NCBI RefSeq assembly: GCF_015644665.1
Contig: NZ_JADOBQ010000003.1
Span: 62,001 to 126,000, forward strand
Direction: 5' to 3'
Length of the DNA: 64,000 nt
Origin: Roseobacter sp. MH60115
GTDB lineage: Bacteria > Pseudomonadota > Alphaproteobacteria > Rhodobacterales > Rhodobacteraceae
Positions 54,586 through 62,310 of the stretch are shown in pieces (within the stretch, counting starts at the first letter, position 1; every line of letters begins with the position of its first letter). Position numbers and translations under genes: made by a program. The notes beneath the pieces are model-generated. The model was not told the DNA's origin. It was given only the letters and a program-made list of their open reading frames with translations, and searched no databases.

Positions 54586-55553
54586 GCCTGCGAGCTGTTG
54601 TCAGAGGTGTCGGCCATTACCTGCCGGAACGTGTTGTGCCAAACAAGGAGTTCGAGGCGACGCTCGACACCAACGACGAATGGATCAAGTCGCGCTCGGG
54701 CATTGAACGGCGGCATTTTGCGGGCGACGGCGAAACGACCTCGACCATGGCGACGGCAGCGGCCCGCGCGGCCCTAAGCGACGCGGGGCTGGAGCCCAAG
54801 GACGTCGATGCCATTATCGTGGCCACCTCAACCGCAGATCTGACCTTTCCCTCTGCGGCCACCATGGTGCAGGCCGAACTGGGCATGGAAAACGGCTTTG
54901 CCTTTGACGTGCAGGCCGTCTGCGCCGGGTTCATCTATGCCCTCAGCAATGCCAATGCGCTGATCCTCTCCGGCCAGGCCAGCCGGGTGCTGGTGATCGG
55001 GGCGGAGACCTTCAGCCGCATCATGGACTGGACAGACCGCTCTACTTGCGTGCTCTTTGGCGATGGCGCCGGCGCCCTGCTGCTGGAAGCGCAGGACGGT
55101 AAGGGCACGTCGGACGATCGCGGCATTCTCTCGACCGATCTCAACTCGGACGGACGCCACAAGGATCTGCTCTACGTCGACGGCGGCGTCTCGACGGGCA
55201 CCACCGGCTATCTGCGCATGCAGGGCAACCAGGTCTTCCGCCACGCGGTCGAAAAGCTGGCCGCCACCGCGAATAAGGCGATGGCGCGTGCGGGCGTGAC
55301 CGCCGAAGACGTGGATTGGATCGTGCCGCATCAGGCCAACATCCGCATCATCCAGGGCACCGCCAAAAAGCTGGGCCTGCCCATGGAAAACGTGGTGGTG
55401 ACGGTGCAGGATCACGGCAATACCTCTGCCGCATCGATTCCCCTGGCCCTCTCTGTCGGGCGGGCGCGCGGGCAAATCAAAGAGGGCGATCTGATCGTGA
55501 CCGAAGCTATCGGCGGCGGATTGGCCTGGGGCGCGGTGGTGCTGCGCTGGTAG
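54582..55553 (+). CDS. fabH: Beta-ketoacyl-ACP synthase III
   Basis: FabH starts fatty-acid chains by condensing acetyl-CoA with malonyl-ACP. The 323-residue protein keeps the Cys-His-Asn triad: Cys114 in Gln-Ala-Val-Cys-Ala-Gly-Phe, His in Pro-His-Gln-Ala-Asn-Ile-Arg-Ile (about 249), and Asn in His-Gly-Asn-Thr-Ser-Ala-Ala (about 280). The ATGA overlap couples it to plsX. ihfA follows after a likely promoter. Confidence 0.96.
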   Translation: MSLRAVVRGVGHYLPERVVPNKEFEATLDTNDEWIKSRSGIERRHFAGDGETTSTMATAAARAALSDAGLEPKDVDAIIVATSTADLTFPSAATMVQAELGMENGFAFDVQAVCAGFIYALSNANALILSGQASRVLVIGAETFSRIMDWTDRSTCVLFGDGAGALLLEAQDGKGTSDDRGILSTDLNSDGRHKDLLYVDGGVSTGTTGYLRMQGNQVFRHAVEKLAATANKAMARAGVTAEDVDWIVPHQANIRIIQGTAKKLGLPMENVVVTVQDHGNTSAASIPLALSVGRARGQIKEGDLIVTEAIGGGLAWGAVVLRW

Positions 55554-55596
55554 CGCGGTATTTGCCGCTCAAACCGCATCGCGCAAGCCATTGATA

Positions 55597-55626
55597 TTGA
55601 CTCTGAAAATCCCCGTCCCCTATGGT
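55597..55626 (+). promoter_or_regulatory. Probable promoter of ihfA
   Basis: TTGACT at 55597-55602 and TATGGT at 55621-55626 are spaced 18 bases, located 26-55 bases before the ihfA ATG. This gives ihfA and the downstream MerR gene their own start apart from fabH. The -10 match is partial. Confidence 0.4.
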
Positions 55627-55651
55627 TGCTGAAAACGCAACGGGGGATAAC

Positions 55652-55954
55652 ATGGCCGAAAAGACTTTGACACGTATGGATCTGAGCGAAGCTGTGTTCC
55701 GCGAGGTGGGATTGTCGCGCAATGAAAGCGCGCAACTTGTGGAATCCGTGCTGGAGCATCTGTCCGACGCGCTGGTGCGTGGCGAGCAGGTCAAGATTTC
55801 CTCCTTTGGGACTTTCTCGGTGCGGGATAAATCCGCGCGTGTCGGGCGCAATCCCAAGACCGGCGAAGAGGTGCCGATCAATCCGCGCCGGGTGCTGACA
55901 TTCCGCCCCTCACATCTGATGAAGGATCGCGTGGCCGACGGGAACAAGTCCTGA
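55652..55954 (+). CDS. ihfA: Integration host factor alpha subunit
   Basis: IHF alpha pairs with beta to bend DNA sharply in promoters, recombination and replication. The 100-residue protein has the HU/IHF fold with Val-Lys-Ile-Ser-Ser-Phe-Gly-Thr-Phe and [14 protein letters not shown] (about 55-80), including the intercalating Pro of the beta arm. The ATG at 55652 has GGGGGATAAC upstream. The gap to the MerR gene is 4 bases. Confidence 0.95.
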   Translation: MAEKTLTRMDLSEAVFREVGLSRNESAQLVESVLEHLSDALVRGEQVKISSFGTFSVRDKSARVGRNPKTGEEVPINPRRVLTFRPSHLMKDRVADGNKS

Positions 55955-55958
55955 TCTG

Positions 55959-57212
55959 ATGTCCAAATCACCTGATGCTTTTCGCACGATCTCGGAGGTT
56001 GCCGACTGGCTGGGCGTGCAGGCGCATGTGTTGCGGTTCTGGGAAAGCAAGTTCACGCAAGTGAAGCCCATCAAGCGCGCGGGTGGGCGGCGGTATTACC
56101 GACCTGCGGATATGCTGCTGCTGGGGGGCATCAAGAAACTGCTGCACGAGGATGGGTTGACCATCAAGGGCGTGCAGAAAATCCTGCGCGAACAGGGCCT
56201 GAGCCATGTCGCGGACCAGTCGCAGGCCCTGGACGATCTGACCATGGCGGTGATCGAAGGCAGTTCCGACCAGCCCGCGCAGACAGCACCGGCAGACCCT
56301 CCTGCCGAGGAAAGTGTCCCACCTGAGCCCGAGCAGACCGAAGATGCTGTGGATGTGGCTGAGGAAGCTGCGCCCGACCCGATTGATGTGCCGGAGCCAG
56401 CGCCCGAGACGCCCGAGGCAGCCGAAGCTGATCCGGTTGATGCCTCTGAGCCCGAAGGCGAGGTATTGGACGCAGAGCCCGAACCCGACGCGGAACCGGA
56501 ACCCCTGGAGGACGCGCCGGACGAGGCCGAGCCCGCCCCGGACATGGTCGAAGAAATTGCCGAGCCGATGCTGGACTTTTCCGATGCGGAAGAAGTTTCG
56601 GAACCGGAACAGGCCGCGGATGAAGCCGCTGCAGATGAACCGGAAGAGAAACTGTCTGAGGAGGCTGACCCGGTAGAGGCAACGCCCGCGCCGGACACCG
56701 AGACCGTTGAGGCATCTATCGAGGCAAGTGCCGGTGACGATGCGGCGCCCGAGGACACACCTGTCGCTGCAGAAGACGACGCCGCGCCGGAACCGGTCGA
56801 AGAGACCGCAGCAGAGGAGGTCGCAGACGAAGCACCTGCCTCTGACAGCCTGCCCAGCTTCATCCGCCGCCCCTTGGCGCCACCGCCAGAGGAAACCCCG
56901 GAAGACCCAGTTCAGGAGGCCGATGAACCACCTGAAGCTCCCGACGAAGGGGAAAGCGCACCCGAAGAAGTCCACGCCGAGGCTGCGGCGGAGCCCGACG
57001 CACCGGCGGCGGCCCCCAAAATACGGGTGATTGAACTTGGCCCCCTGCCCCAGGAGGCCGATATGCCAGCGCAGCCTGCCGCGCTCTCGGTGCTCGCACG
57101 GACAAAGACCTTGGCCCCGGATCAACAGGAGGCCGCCAAGCCGCTTCTGGCGCAATTGATCCGTCTGCGCGCCAGCATGGCCAGCGCGCGTAAAGACGTC
57201 CGCAAAGACTGA
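55959..57212 (+). CDS. MerR-family regulator with a very long acidic tail
   Basis: The 417-residue protein has a standard MerR winged-helix DNA-binding domain at about 8-80 (Thr-Ile-Ser-Glu-Val-Ala-Asp-Trp-Leu, then Arg-Phe-Trp-Glu-Ser-Lys-Phe and Arg-Arg-Tyr-Tyr-Arg-Pro). Then comes about 270 residues of Glu/Asp/Ala/Pro-rich low complexity, and a conserved-looking, less acidic end (about 350-417) with Arg-Val-Ile-Glu-Leu-Gly-Pro-Leu-Pro and a Leu/Ala helix. The family is known next to ihfA in Rhodobacterales, but the role is not established. The acidic stretch is probably disordered and could bind RNA polymerase, basic proteins or keep the DNA-binding half free. The gene is coupled to ihfA. 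Confidence 0.85.
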   Translation: MSKSPDAFRTISEVADWLGVQAHVLRFWESKFTQVKPIKRAGGRRYYRPADMLLLGGIKKLLHEDGLTIKGVQKILREQGLSHVADQSQALDDLTMAVIEGSSDQPAQTAPADPPAEESVPPEPEQTEDAVDVAEEAAPDPIDVPEPAPETPEAAEADPVDASEPEGEVLDAEPEPDAEPEPLEDAPDEAEPAPDMVEEIAEPMLDFSDAEEVSEPEQAADEAAADEPEEKLSEEADPVEATPAPDTETVEASIEASAGDDAAPEDTPVAAEDDAAPEPVEETAAEEVADEAPASDSLPSFIRRPLAPPPEETPEDPVQEADEPPEAPDEGESAPEEVHAEAAAEPDAPAAAPKIRVIELGPLPQEADMPAQPAALSVLARTKTLAPDQQEAAKPLLAQLIRLRASMASARKDVRKD

Positions 57213-57229
57213 CAGATGCCAATTCGCTC

Positions 57230-57257
57230 TTGCCTCGGCCCCCAGATCGGGTATGTA
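57230..57257 (+). promoter_or_regulatory. Promoter of the tRNA-Pro gene
   Basis: TTGCCT at 57230-57235 and TATGTA at 57252-57257 are spaced 16 bases, with the tRNA 5' end 12 bases after the -10. The spacing and position fit a strong stable-RNA promoter. Confidence 0.6.
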
Positions 57258-57268
57258 GCGCCTCATGT

Positions 57269-57345
57269 CGGGCTATGGCGCAGCCTGGTAGCGCGTCCGT
57301 CTGGGGGACGGAAGGTCGCAGGTTCGAGTCCTGCTAGCCCGACCA
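57269..57345 (+). tRNA. tRNA-Pro (anticodon GGG)
   Basis: The 77-base cloverleaf has acceptor CGGGCTA pairing with TAGCCCG, an A discriminator and encoded CCA. The D arm GCGC-GCGC, the anticodon stem TCCGT-ACGGA with loop CTGGGGG (anticodon GGG) and the T stem GCAGG-CCTGC with loop TTCGAGT all fold. GGG reads CCC and CCU proline codons. It has its own promoter at 57230 and a terminator at 57366. Confidence 0.97.
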
Positions 57346-57365
57346 CTATCCGACATTTGCCAAGT

Positions 57366-57388
57366 GCCCGCGCCTGCAGTGCGCGGGC
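57366..57388 (+). terminator. Terminator of tRNA-Pro
   Basis: GCCCGCGC at 57366-57373 pairs with GCGCGGGC at 57381-57388 across a 7-base loop, 20 bases after the tRNA, followed by CTTTG. The stem is strong, the T tract short. It ends 24 bases before the dcd start. Confidence 0.6.
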
Positions 57389-57412
57389 CTTTGCACATTC
57401 AGGAGACAGAGC

Positions 57413-58489
57413 ATGAGCGGCGTGCTGCCCAACCAGATGATCACGCAGATGATCGCCGACACCCAGATCGCCGCAACGCGCGAGATCAACGTCGCACAGA
57501 TTCAACCCGCCAGCCTCGATTTGCGTTTGGGTACAACGGCTTACCGGGTGCGCGCCTCCTTTCTGGCGGGTCATGGCGAACGGGTCTCTGACCGCTTGAA
57601 GGAATTTGAGATGCACCGCGTGGATCTCAGCGATGGCGCGGTATTGGAAAAGGGCTGTGTCTACGTCGTGCCGCTGATGGAATCGCTGGCCCTGCCCGAA
57701 GACATTCAGGCCGTGGCCAACGCCAAAAGCTCGACCGGCAGGCTGGACCTGCTGACCCGCACCATCACCGATGGCGGTACAGAATTTGATCGGATTGCGC
57801 CGGGGTACCACGGCCCGCTCTATGCCGAGATCTGCCCACGGTCGTTTTCTGTTCTGGTGCGTCCGGGCATGCGGCTGAACCAGATCCGTTTCGGCGATGG
57901 GCAGGCGGTGCTCGATGACGATGCGCTGCGGGCGCTGCATGCCGACACACCGCTGGTTGACGGCCCTGCGGTGATTGACGAGGGTTTGGGATTTTCCGTG
58001 GATCTGCGCCTGCCGGAGACGACCCTTGTGGGCTACCGGGCAAAGCCGCATACCGGCGTGATCGACCTCGACCTGATCGACCACTACCCGCCGTGCGAGT
58101 ATTGGGAAGAAGTGCACAGCGAAAACGGGCAGATCATTCTCGACCCCGGTGCCTTTTACATTCTGGTCAGCCGCGAGGCGGTTACCATTCCGCCCGAATA
58201 CGCCGCTGAAATGGCGCCCTTCCTGGCCATGGTGGGCGAATTCCGCGTGCATTACGCAGGCTTTTTCGACCCCGGTTTCGGCCATGACGCGGCAGGCGGT
58301 TCCGGGTCGCGCGGCGTGCTTGAGGTCCGCTGTCACGAGGCACCGTTTGTGTTGGAGCATGGGCAGGTCGTGGGTCGCCTGGTCTATGAACGCATGGCGG
58401 AGGTGCCGACACAGCTGTACGGCGCGGGCATCGCGTCAAATTATCAGGGCCAGGGCCTGAAACTCAGCAAGCATTTTCGCGCAACCTGA
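57413..58489 (+). CDS. dcd: Two-domain 2'-deoxycytidine 5'-triphosphate deaminase
   Basis: Dcd converts dCTP to dUTP for thymidylate supply. The 358-residue protein is about twice the size of E. coli Dcd. It carries two dCTP-deaminase-like folds: the first has Ala-Lys-Ser-Ser-Thr-Gly-Arg (about 102-108) and Ala-Glu-Ile-Cys-Pro-Arg near 141; the second (about 200-345) has Val-Gly-Glu-Phe-Arg-Val-His-Tyr-Ala and Gly-Gln-Val-Val-Gly-Arg-Leu. This tandem form is the usual one in Alphaproteobacteria. The second half has an extra loop with Asp-Ala-Ala-Gly-Gly-Ser-Gly. One half may be structural only. Confidence 0.88.
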   Translation: MSGVLPNQMITQMIADTQIAATREINVAQIQPASLDLRLGTTAYRVRASFLAGHGERVSDRLKEFEMHRVDLSDGAVLEKGCVYVVPLMESLALPEDIQAVANAKSSTGRLDLLTRTITDGGTEFDRIAPGYHGPLYAEICPRSFSVLVRPGMRLNQIRFGDGQAVLDDDALRALHADTPLVDGPAVIDEGLGFSVDLRLPETTLVGYRAKPHTGVIDLDLIDHYPPCEYWEEVHSENGQIILDPGAFYILVSREAVTIPPEYAAEMAPFLAMVGEFRVHYAGFFDPGFGHDAAGGSGSRGVLEVRCHEAPFVLEHGQVVGRLVYERMAEVPTQLYGAGIASNYQGQGLKLSKHFRAT

Positions 58490-58497
58490 GGCGCGCG

Positions 58498-58701
58498 TTA
58501 CATCCGCGTGGTGCGGCGCAGCATCTTCATCGCCTGCTTTGTTCGTTGGGCGCTCTCTTTGCTTTGCGGGGGCGCAGGGGTGTTGCCCCCATCATCCTTG
58601 CGCGGACGCATGGAAGCGGCCTTGTTGATCCCGGCATTGACGCCCTTGTTGACCAACCGCCGGGTGATCTGGCGCAGGATCATGCTGATAAGTCTGTCCA
58701 T
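58498..58701 (-). CDS. Small basic protein, hypothetical (67 residues)
   Basis: The 67-residue product is basic, with an amphipathic N-terminal helix (residues 3-28: Ile-Leu-Arg-Gln-Ile-Thr-Arg-Arg-Leu-Val-Asn-Lys) and a Pro/Lys-rich middle, and ends in Lys-Met-Leu-Arg-Arg. No signal peptide or membrane helix is certain. I recognise no family. It follows scpB on the same strand after 72 bases and ends beside dcd. Confidence 0.6.
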   Translation of the reverse strand: MDRLISMILRQITRRLVNKGVNAGINKAASMRPRKDDGGNTPAPPQSKESAQRTKQAMKMLRRTTRM

Positions 58702-58773
58702 TGTGCTGCCCTGTGATGCATTGCCTCACCGTCACTATAGCACCAATTGCGGCAATTTTCAGGACAAGAGGCG

Positions 58774-59433
58774 TTAGTCCTCGAAAAGCTCGCTCTGCCC
58801 TTCGGCGCTTTCCTCTTCTGCATCGTCTTCGGGACCGGGCAATCCAAGGCCCGGCGGCGGCCGGTTTTCCAGCAGGCCCGCCGCGCGCAACTCCTTGAGG
58901 CCCGGCAGATCGCGGGCATTCTCCAGCCCGAAGTGATCCAGAAACCCTTCGGTGACCACGAAGGTCACGGGCCGTCCGGGCGTCATCTTGCGACGTCCAA
59001 AGCGTATCCACTCCATCTCCAGCAGTTGATCGACGGTGCCGCGGCTGACGGAGACCCCGCGAATTTCCTCGATCTCCGCGCGCGTGACCGGCTGGTGATA
59101 GGCGATGATCGCCAGCGTTTCGATGGCGGCGCGGCTGAGCTTGCGCGTCTCCACCGTTTCGCGCTGCATCAGAAAGCCCAGATCCGGTGCCGTGCGCATC
59201 GCCCAGGCATCCCCGATCTTGCACAGGTTCACGCCCCTGCCCTCGTACCGCTTGCGCAGATGCACCAGCGCCTCTGCCGGGTCGGACCCATGCGGCATGC
59301 GCGCACCCAGCTCTTTAAGGGACACCGGTTCGGCGGAGGCAAAGAGAATGGCCTCCACCATCCGTTCCTGTTCGCCCATGGGCGGGGCCTCGAACAGGCT
59401 CTCTTCCGGTGCTGCCGATGTCTCGTCACTCAC
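58774..59433 (-). CDS. scpB: Chromosome segregation protein ScpB
   Basis: ScpB is the winged-helix subunit of the SMC-ScpA-ScpB condensin that organises the chromosome. The 219-residue protein has the two winged-helix domains (Val-Glu-Ala-Ile-Leu-Phe-Ala-Ser-Ala-Glu-Pro-Val at about 26-37; Thr-Leu-Ala-Ile-Ile-Ala-Tyr-His-Gln-Pro-Val-Thr-Arg-Ala-Glu-Ile near 105-120), and an acidic C-terminal tail. It overlaps scpA by 4 bases. The smc gene is not in this window. Confidence 0.95.
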   Translation of the reverse strand: MSDETSAAPEESLFEAPPMGEQERMVEAILFASAEPVSLKELGARMPHGSDPAEALVHLRKRYEGRGVNLCKIGDAWAMRTAPDLGFLMQRETVETRKLSRAAIETLAIIAYHQPVTRAEIEEIRGVSVSRGTVDQLLEMEWIRFGRRKMTPGRPVTFVVTEGFLDHFGLENARDLPGLKELRAAGLLENRPPPGLGLPGPEDDAEEESAEGQSELFED

Positions 59434-60221
59434 GATGGGCGGTCCTTCTTGCGCAGCTGGATAGGCGCGAATGTCCCTGACTGGCGGATTTCCAGATGGC
59501 CCTCTTTAACAAGCTCCAGCGAGGCCGCAAAGGTCGATGCCGTGGCCGACCGGCGCCGCACCGGGTCAAGCTCCCAGCCCTCGGGCAGGTAGCTGGCGAT
59601 ATCCGTCCAGTCGCCTGCAAAGCCCATCAGACCGCGCATCCGCTCCAGCGCCTGTTCCATGGTGAACACCGCCTCCCGGTCCATGACGAAGGGGCGGAAT
59701 TCATCCCGCGTGCGGATACGCGCATAGCCCTGCATCAGGTCCAGCAGCGTCGCGGTATATTCGATTTTGCGGGTGCGGGTGACCTCATGCGGCTGCCCCC
59801 GGCAGAAGAAATCGCGTCCCAGTCGGTCGCGCCCCATCAGCCGCGCGGCGGCATCGCGCATCGCTTGCAAACGTTCCAGTTGAAAGGCCAGATGCGCGGC
59901 CAGTTCCTCACCTGACGGCCCCTCTTCGGTGGGGTCCGGTGGCAACAACAGACGCGATTTGAGAAAGGCGAGCCAGGCCGCCATCACCAGGTAATCCGCC
60001 GCCAGTTCCAGCCGCAGCGCCTTGGCGCGTTCCACGAAAGCGAGGTATTGCCGCGCCAGCGCCAGAACGGAGATCTTGCGCAGATCGACCTTCTGCGTGC
60101 GGCTGAGTGTCAGCAACAGATCGAGCGGCCCCTCAAAGCCGTCCACATCGACGATCAGCGCCTCGGCGGCGAGCCGATCCGCAACCGATGTCTTGTCTTC
60201 CTCAAAGGGTATTTCAGCCAT
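59430..60221 (-). CDS. scpA: Chromosome segregation protein ScpA (kleisin)
   Basis: ScpA is the kleisin that bridges the SMC heads. The 263-residue protein has the conserved N-terminal stretch Phe-Glu-Gly-Pro-Leu-Asp-Leu-Leu-Leu (about 29-37) and Leu-Val-Met-Ala-Ala-Trp-Leu-Ala-Phe-Leu-Lys-Ser-Arg-Leu-Leu-Leu-Pro (about 77-93), and a C-terminal winged-helix part. nagZ lies 14 bases upstream, and scpB overlaps its stop. Confidence 0.95.
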   Translation of the reverse strand: MAEIPFEEDKTSVADRLAAEALIVDVDGFEGPLDLLLTLSRTQKVDLRKISVLALARQYLAFVERAKALRLELAADYLVMAAWLAFLKSRLLLPPDPTEEGPSGEELAAHLAFQLERLQAMRDAAARLMGRDRLGRDFFCRGQPHEVTRTRKIEYTATLLDLMQGYARIRTRDEFRPFVMDREAVFTMEQALERMRGLMGFAGDWTDIASYLPEGWELDPVRRRSATASTFAASLELVKEGHLEIRQSGTFAPIQLRKKDRPS

Positions 60222-60235
60222 GCACCATAACGATT

Positions 60236-61234
60236 TTACGCCCCGCTCAACAGCGTCTCAAGCTGCGCGCGTGTGGCGTCAATGTCAATATCGTCAGGGG
60301 CTTTCCGGTAGCCAAGGGCCCGTTCCGCCCTGGTTTGCCCGGCCTCACTCATCTCGCCCGCCGCCCCGGCCACCCGCTCGCGATTGGCAAGCGGCGCATT
60401 GCAGTGCAGGACCACGTCGCACCCGGCAGAGAGGGCACCGGTTGTGATCTCTTCCAGACTGCCGCTCAGCGCCTTCATGCTGATGTCATCGGTCATGATG
60501 AGGTTATCAAATCCGATCTTTTCCCGGATCAGCCGCATGACCTTGGGGGACAGGGTCGCGGGGCGGTCATCCAAGGCCTCATAGACAAGATGCGCCGTCA
60601 TCCCCATCGGCAAATCTCTGAGCACTGCGAAGGGGGCAAAATCATGCTGCGCCAGTTTTTCAGGCGCGGCGCTGACGTGTGGCAGGTCATGATGACTGTC
60701 CAGCGTAGTGCGGCCATGGCCGGGCATATGTTTGATCACCGGCAAAACACCGCCCGCCAACAGGCCATCGGCCACGGCACGGCCCAAACGCGCCACGGTG
60801 GCCGGGTCCGACCCGTAGCAGCGATTGCGCAGGAAATCATGCGTCTCATTGCCCGCCAGATCGACCATGGGCGCGCAGTTGCTGTCGATCCCCAGCGCCT
60901 TCAGCTCCGCCGCGATCAGGCGATAGCGCAGGTACATGGCCTTTTCGGCGTCTGCGCCGGCTGCGGTCACGAAATCCAGCGGTGGCAGCCATTCAGCCCA
61001 GTGCGGCGCGCGTAGGCGCTGCACCCGCCCGCCTTCCTGATCGATGGTGATGGGCGCATCCCGCCCGACCGCATCGCGCATCTGGTCGCACAGACGGCGC
61101 ACCTGATCCGGGGTATCGATGTTGCGGGCAAAGAGGATGAAGCCAAAGGGATTGGCTTGCCGGAAAAAGCTGGTCTCGGCAGGCGTCAGCGCCAGCCCAT
61201 CGGCGTCCAGAATGGTGGCGCCGAACCTGCTCAC
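60236..61234 (-). CDS. nagZ: Beta-N-acetylhexosaminidase NagZ (GH3)
   Basis: NagZ removes GlcNAc from recycled anhydro-muropeptides in the cytoplasm, making the substrate for AnmK (encoded at 44112). The 332-residue product has the GH3 signatures Thr-Ile-Asp-Gln-Glu-Gly-Gly-Arg-Val-Gln-Arg-Leu and Lys-His-Met-Pro-Gly-His-Gly-Arg, followed by the catalytic Asp-Ser-His-His. It starts with GTG, overlapping the stop of the SPOR gene (GTGA), which gives the family-length protein. No strong ribosome site is seen, so it relies on coupling. Confidence 0.94.
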   Translation of the reverse strand: MSRFGATILDADGLALTPAETSFFRQANPFGFILFARNIDTPDQVRRLCDQMRDAVGRDAPITIDQEGGRVQRLRAPHWAEWLPPLDFVTAAGADAEKAMYLRYRLIAAELKALGIDSNCAPMVDLAGNETHDFLRNRCYGSDPATVARLGRAVADGLLAGGVLPVIKHMPGHGRTTLDSHHDLPHVSAAPEKLAQHDFAPFAVLRDLPMGMTAHLVYEALDDRPATLSPKVMRLIREKIGFDNLIMTDDISMKALSGSLEEITTGALSAGCDVVLHCNAPLANRERVAGAAGEMSEAGQTRAERALGYRKAPDDIDIDATRAQLETLLSGA

Positions 61235-62232
61235 TTGGACGCGACAGGGATGCAATCGACCCCTTCGGCCTTGAAGGCGGAACAGAACCGACGCGCATCT
61301 GCCAGATCGACAAACCCCATGGCCCGCAGACGATAGAAGGTGCGCCCGCCCGATTGCGCCTGCTGCACCACGCGGGATTTGTCCTGCAGATAGCTGCCAA
61401 AGCGGCTTTCCAAACGCGCCCATTCGCTGCGCGCCACATCGGCGCTGTCAAAGGCACCCAACTGCGCCAGACGCGTGCCTGCCGGGATGGCGGCGGCGTC
61501 AATCTCGGCCGTCGGGGTCTCTGCGACAAAGGCGGCAGTCTGCAATGTCGCGGGCGCGCCCGGTCGCAGGCGCGGGCGTTTCACAATCTGTGCCGGGCTG
61601 GTTTCAGGGGGGGCTTCCTGAGCGTCCGCTGCGGTCGCTTCATCTGCTGCAAGGGTGTCCGCTGCCGTATCGGCAGCCTCTGCCAGCGGGGTCACGCCAG
61701 AGGTCAGCTCCGCCACAACTGCATCAATCGCACCGCTTTGCAGGTTTTCCGCCAGCGTGCTCTCCACCCGTGCAGGGATACGTTTGGCACCGCCCACAAC
61801 CTCCGCCGCCGGGGCGAGCGGTTCGGGTTGCGCCACCGGCGCCACGTCCGTGGCAGAAATCGGCTGATCTTCCTGCGCCAGATCGGTGTCCCGCGGGGCC
61901 AGTACCACCTGATCCACCGGACCTGCGGCAACGCCCTCTGCGGCGACGGCGTTGACGGCCAAGCCCTGATGCCGGGCCACCTGCCCACCGGGATCGTCGG
62001 GGCGCACCCGCATCTCCCCTTCGGCGGCGCGCACCACCGGGATGCCGGAGACATCGCGCACCATCAGCTTGTAGCCCCAGACGCCAATCCCCGCGATCAA
62101 CGCCAGAGAGACCACGGCGCCAGCCACATTTGTCATCATTGTCAGGGCGTTGGGCGACAGTTCTTCATCACCCGGCGCCTCGCGCTCGCGCCCATACGCG
62201 CCCATACCATGGGAAAATTCAACGTCCGCCAT
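61231..62232 (-). CDS. SPOR-domain membrane protein
   Basis: The 333-residue protein has a cytoplasmic start, one membrane helix (about 33-56), a long low-complexity periplasmic region, and a C-terminal SPOR domain (about 258-333: Ala-Gln-Leu-Gly-Ala-Phe-Asp-Ser-Ala, Gly-Gly-Arg-Thr-Phe-Tyr-Arg-Leu-Arg). SPOR domains bind peptidoglycan stripped of stem peptides at division sites, so a cell-division or wall-remodelling role is likely. It lies between argS and nagZ, the conserved Rhodobacterales order. Confidence 0.9.
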   Translation of the reverse strand: MADVEFSHGMGAYGREREAPGDEELSPNALTMMTNVAGAVVSLALIAGIGVWGYKLMVRDVSGIPVVRAAEGEMRVRPDDPGGQVARHQGLAVNAVAAEGVAAGPVDQVVLAPRDTDLAQEDQPISATDVAPVAQPEPLAPAAEVVGGAKRIPARVESTLAENLQSGAIDAVVAELTSGVTPLAEAADTAADTLAADEATAADAQEAPPETSPAQIVKRPRLRPGAPATLQTAAFVAETPTAEIDAAAIPAGTRLAQLGAFDSADVARSEWARLESRFGSYLQDKSRVVQQAQSGGRTFYRLRAMGFVDLADARRFCSAFKAEGVDCIPVASK

Positions 62233-62310
62233 CGTCGCCTCGCTGCCGATGGGATACGATGCCCCGTCGGTCTGTCTATGACTGCCTGCTCGGGCGAAGG
62301 TCGCGATTTG

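Noticed and set aside
55968-57266. Minus-strand open frame opposite the MerR gene
   Set aside because: It arises from the Glu/Ala/Pro-rich repeats of the real gene and has a biased Arg/Gly/Phe composition.
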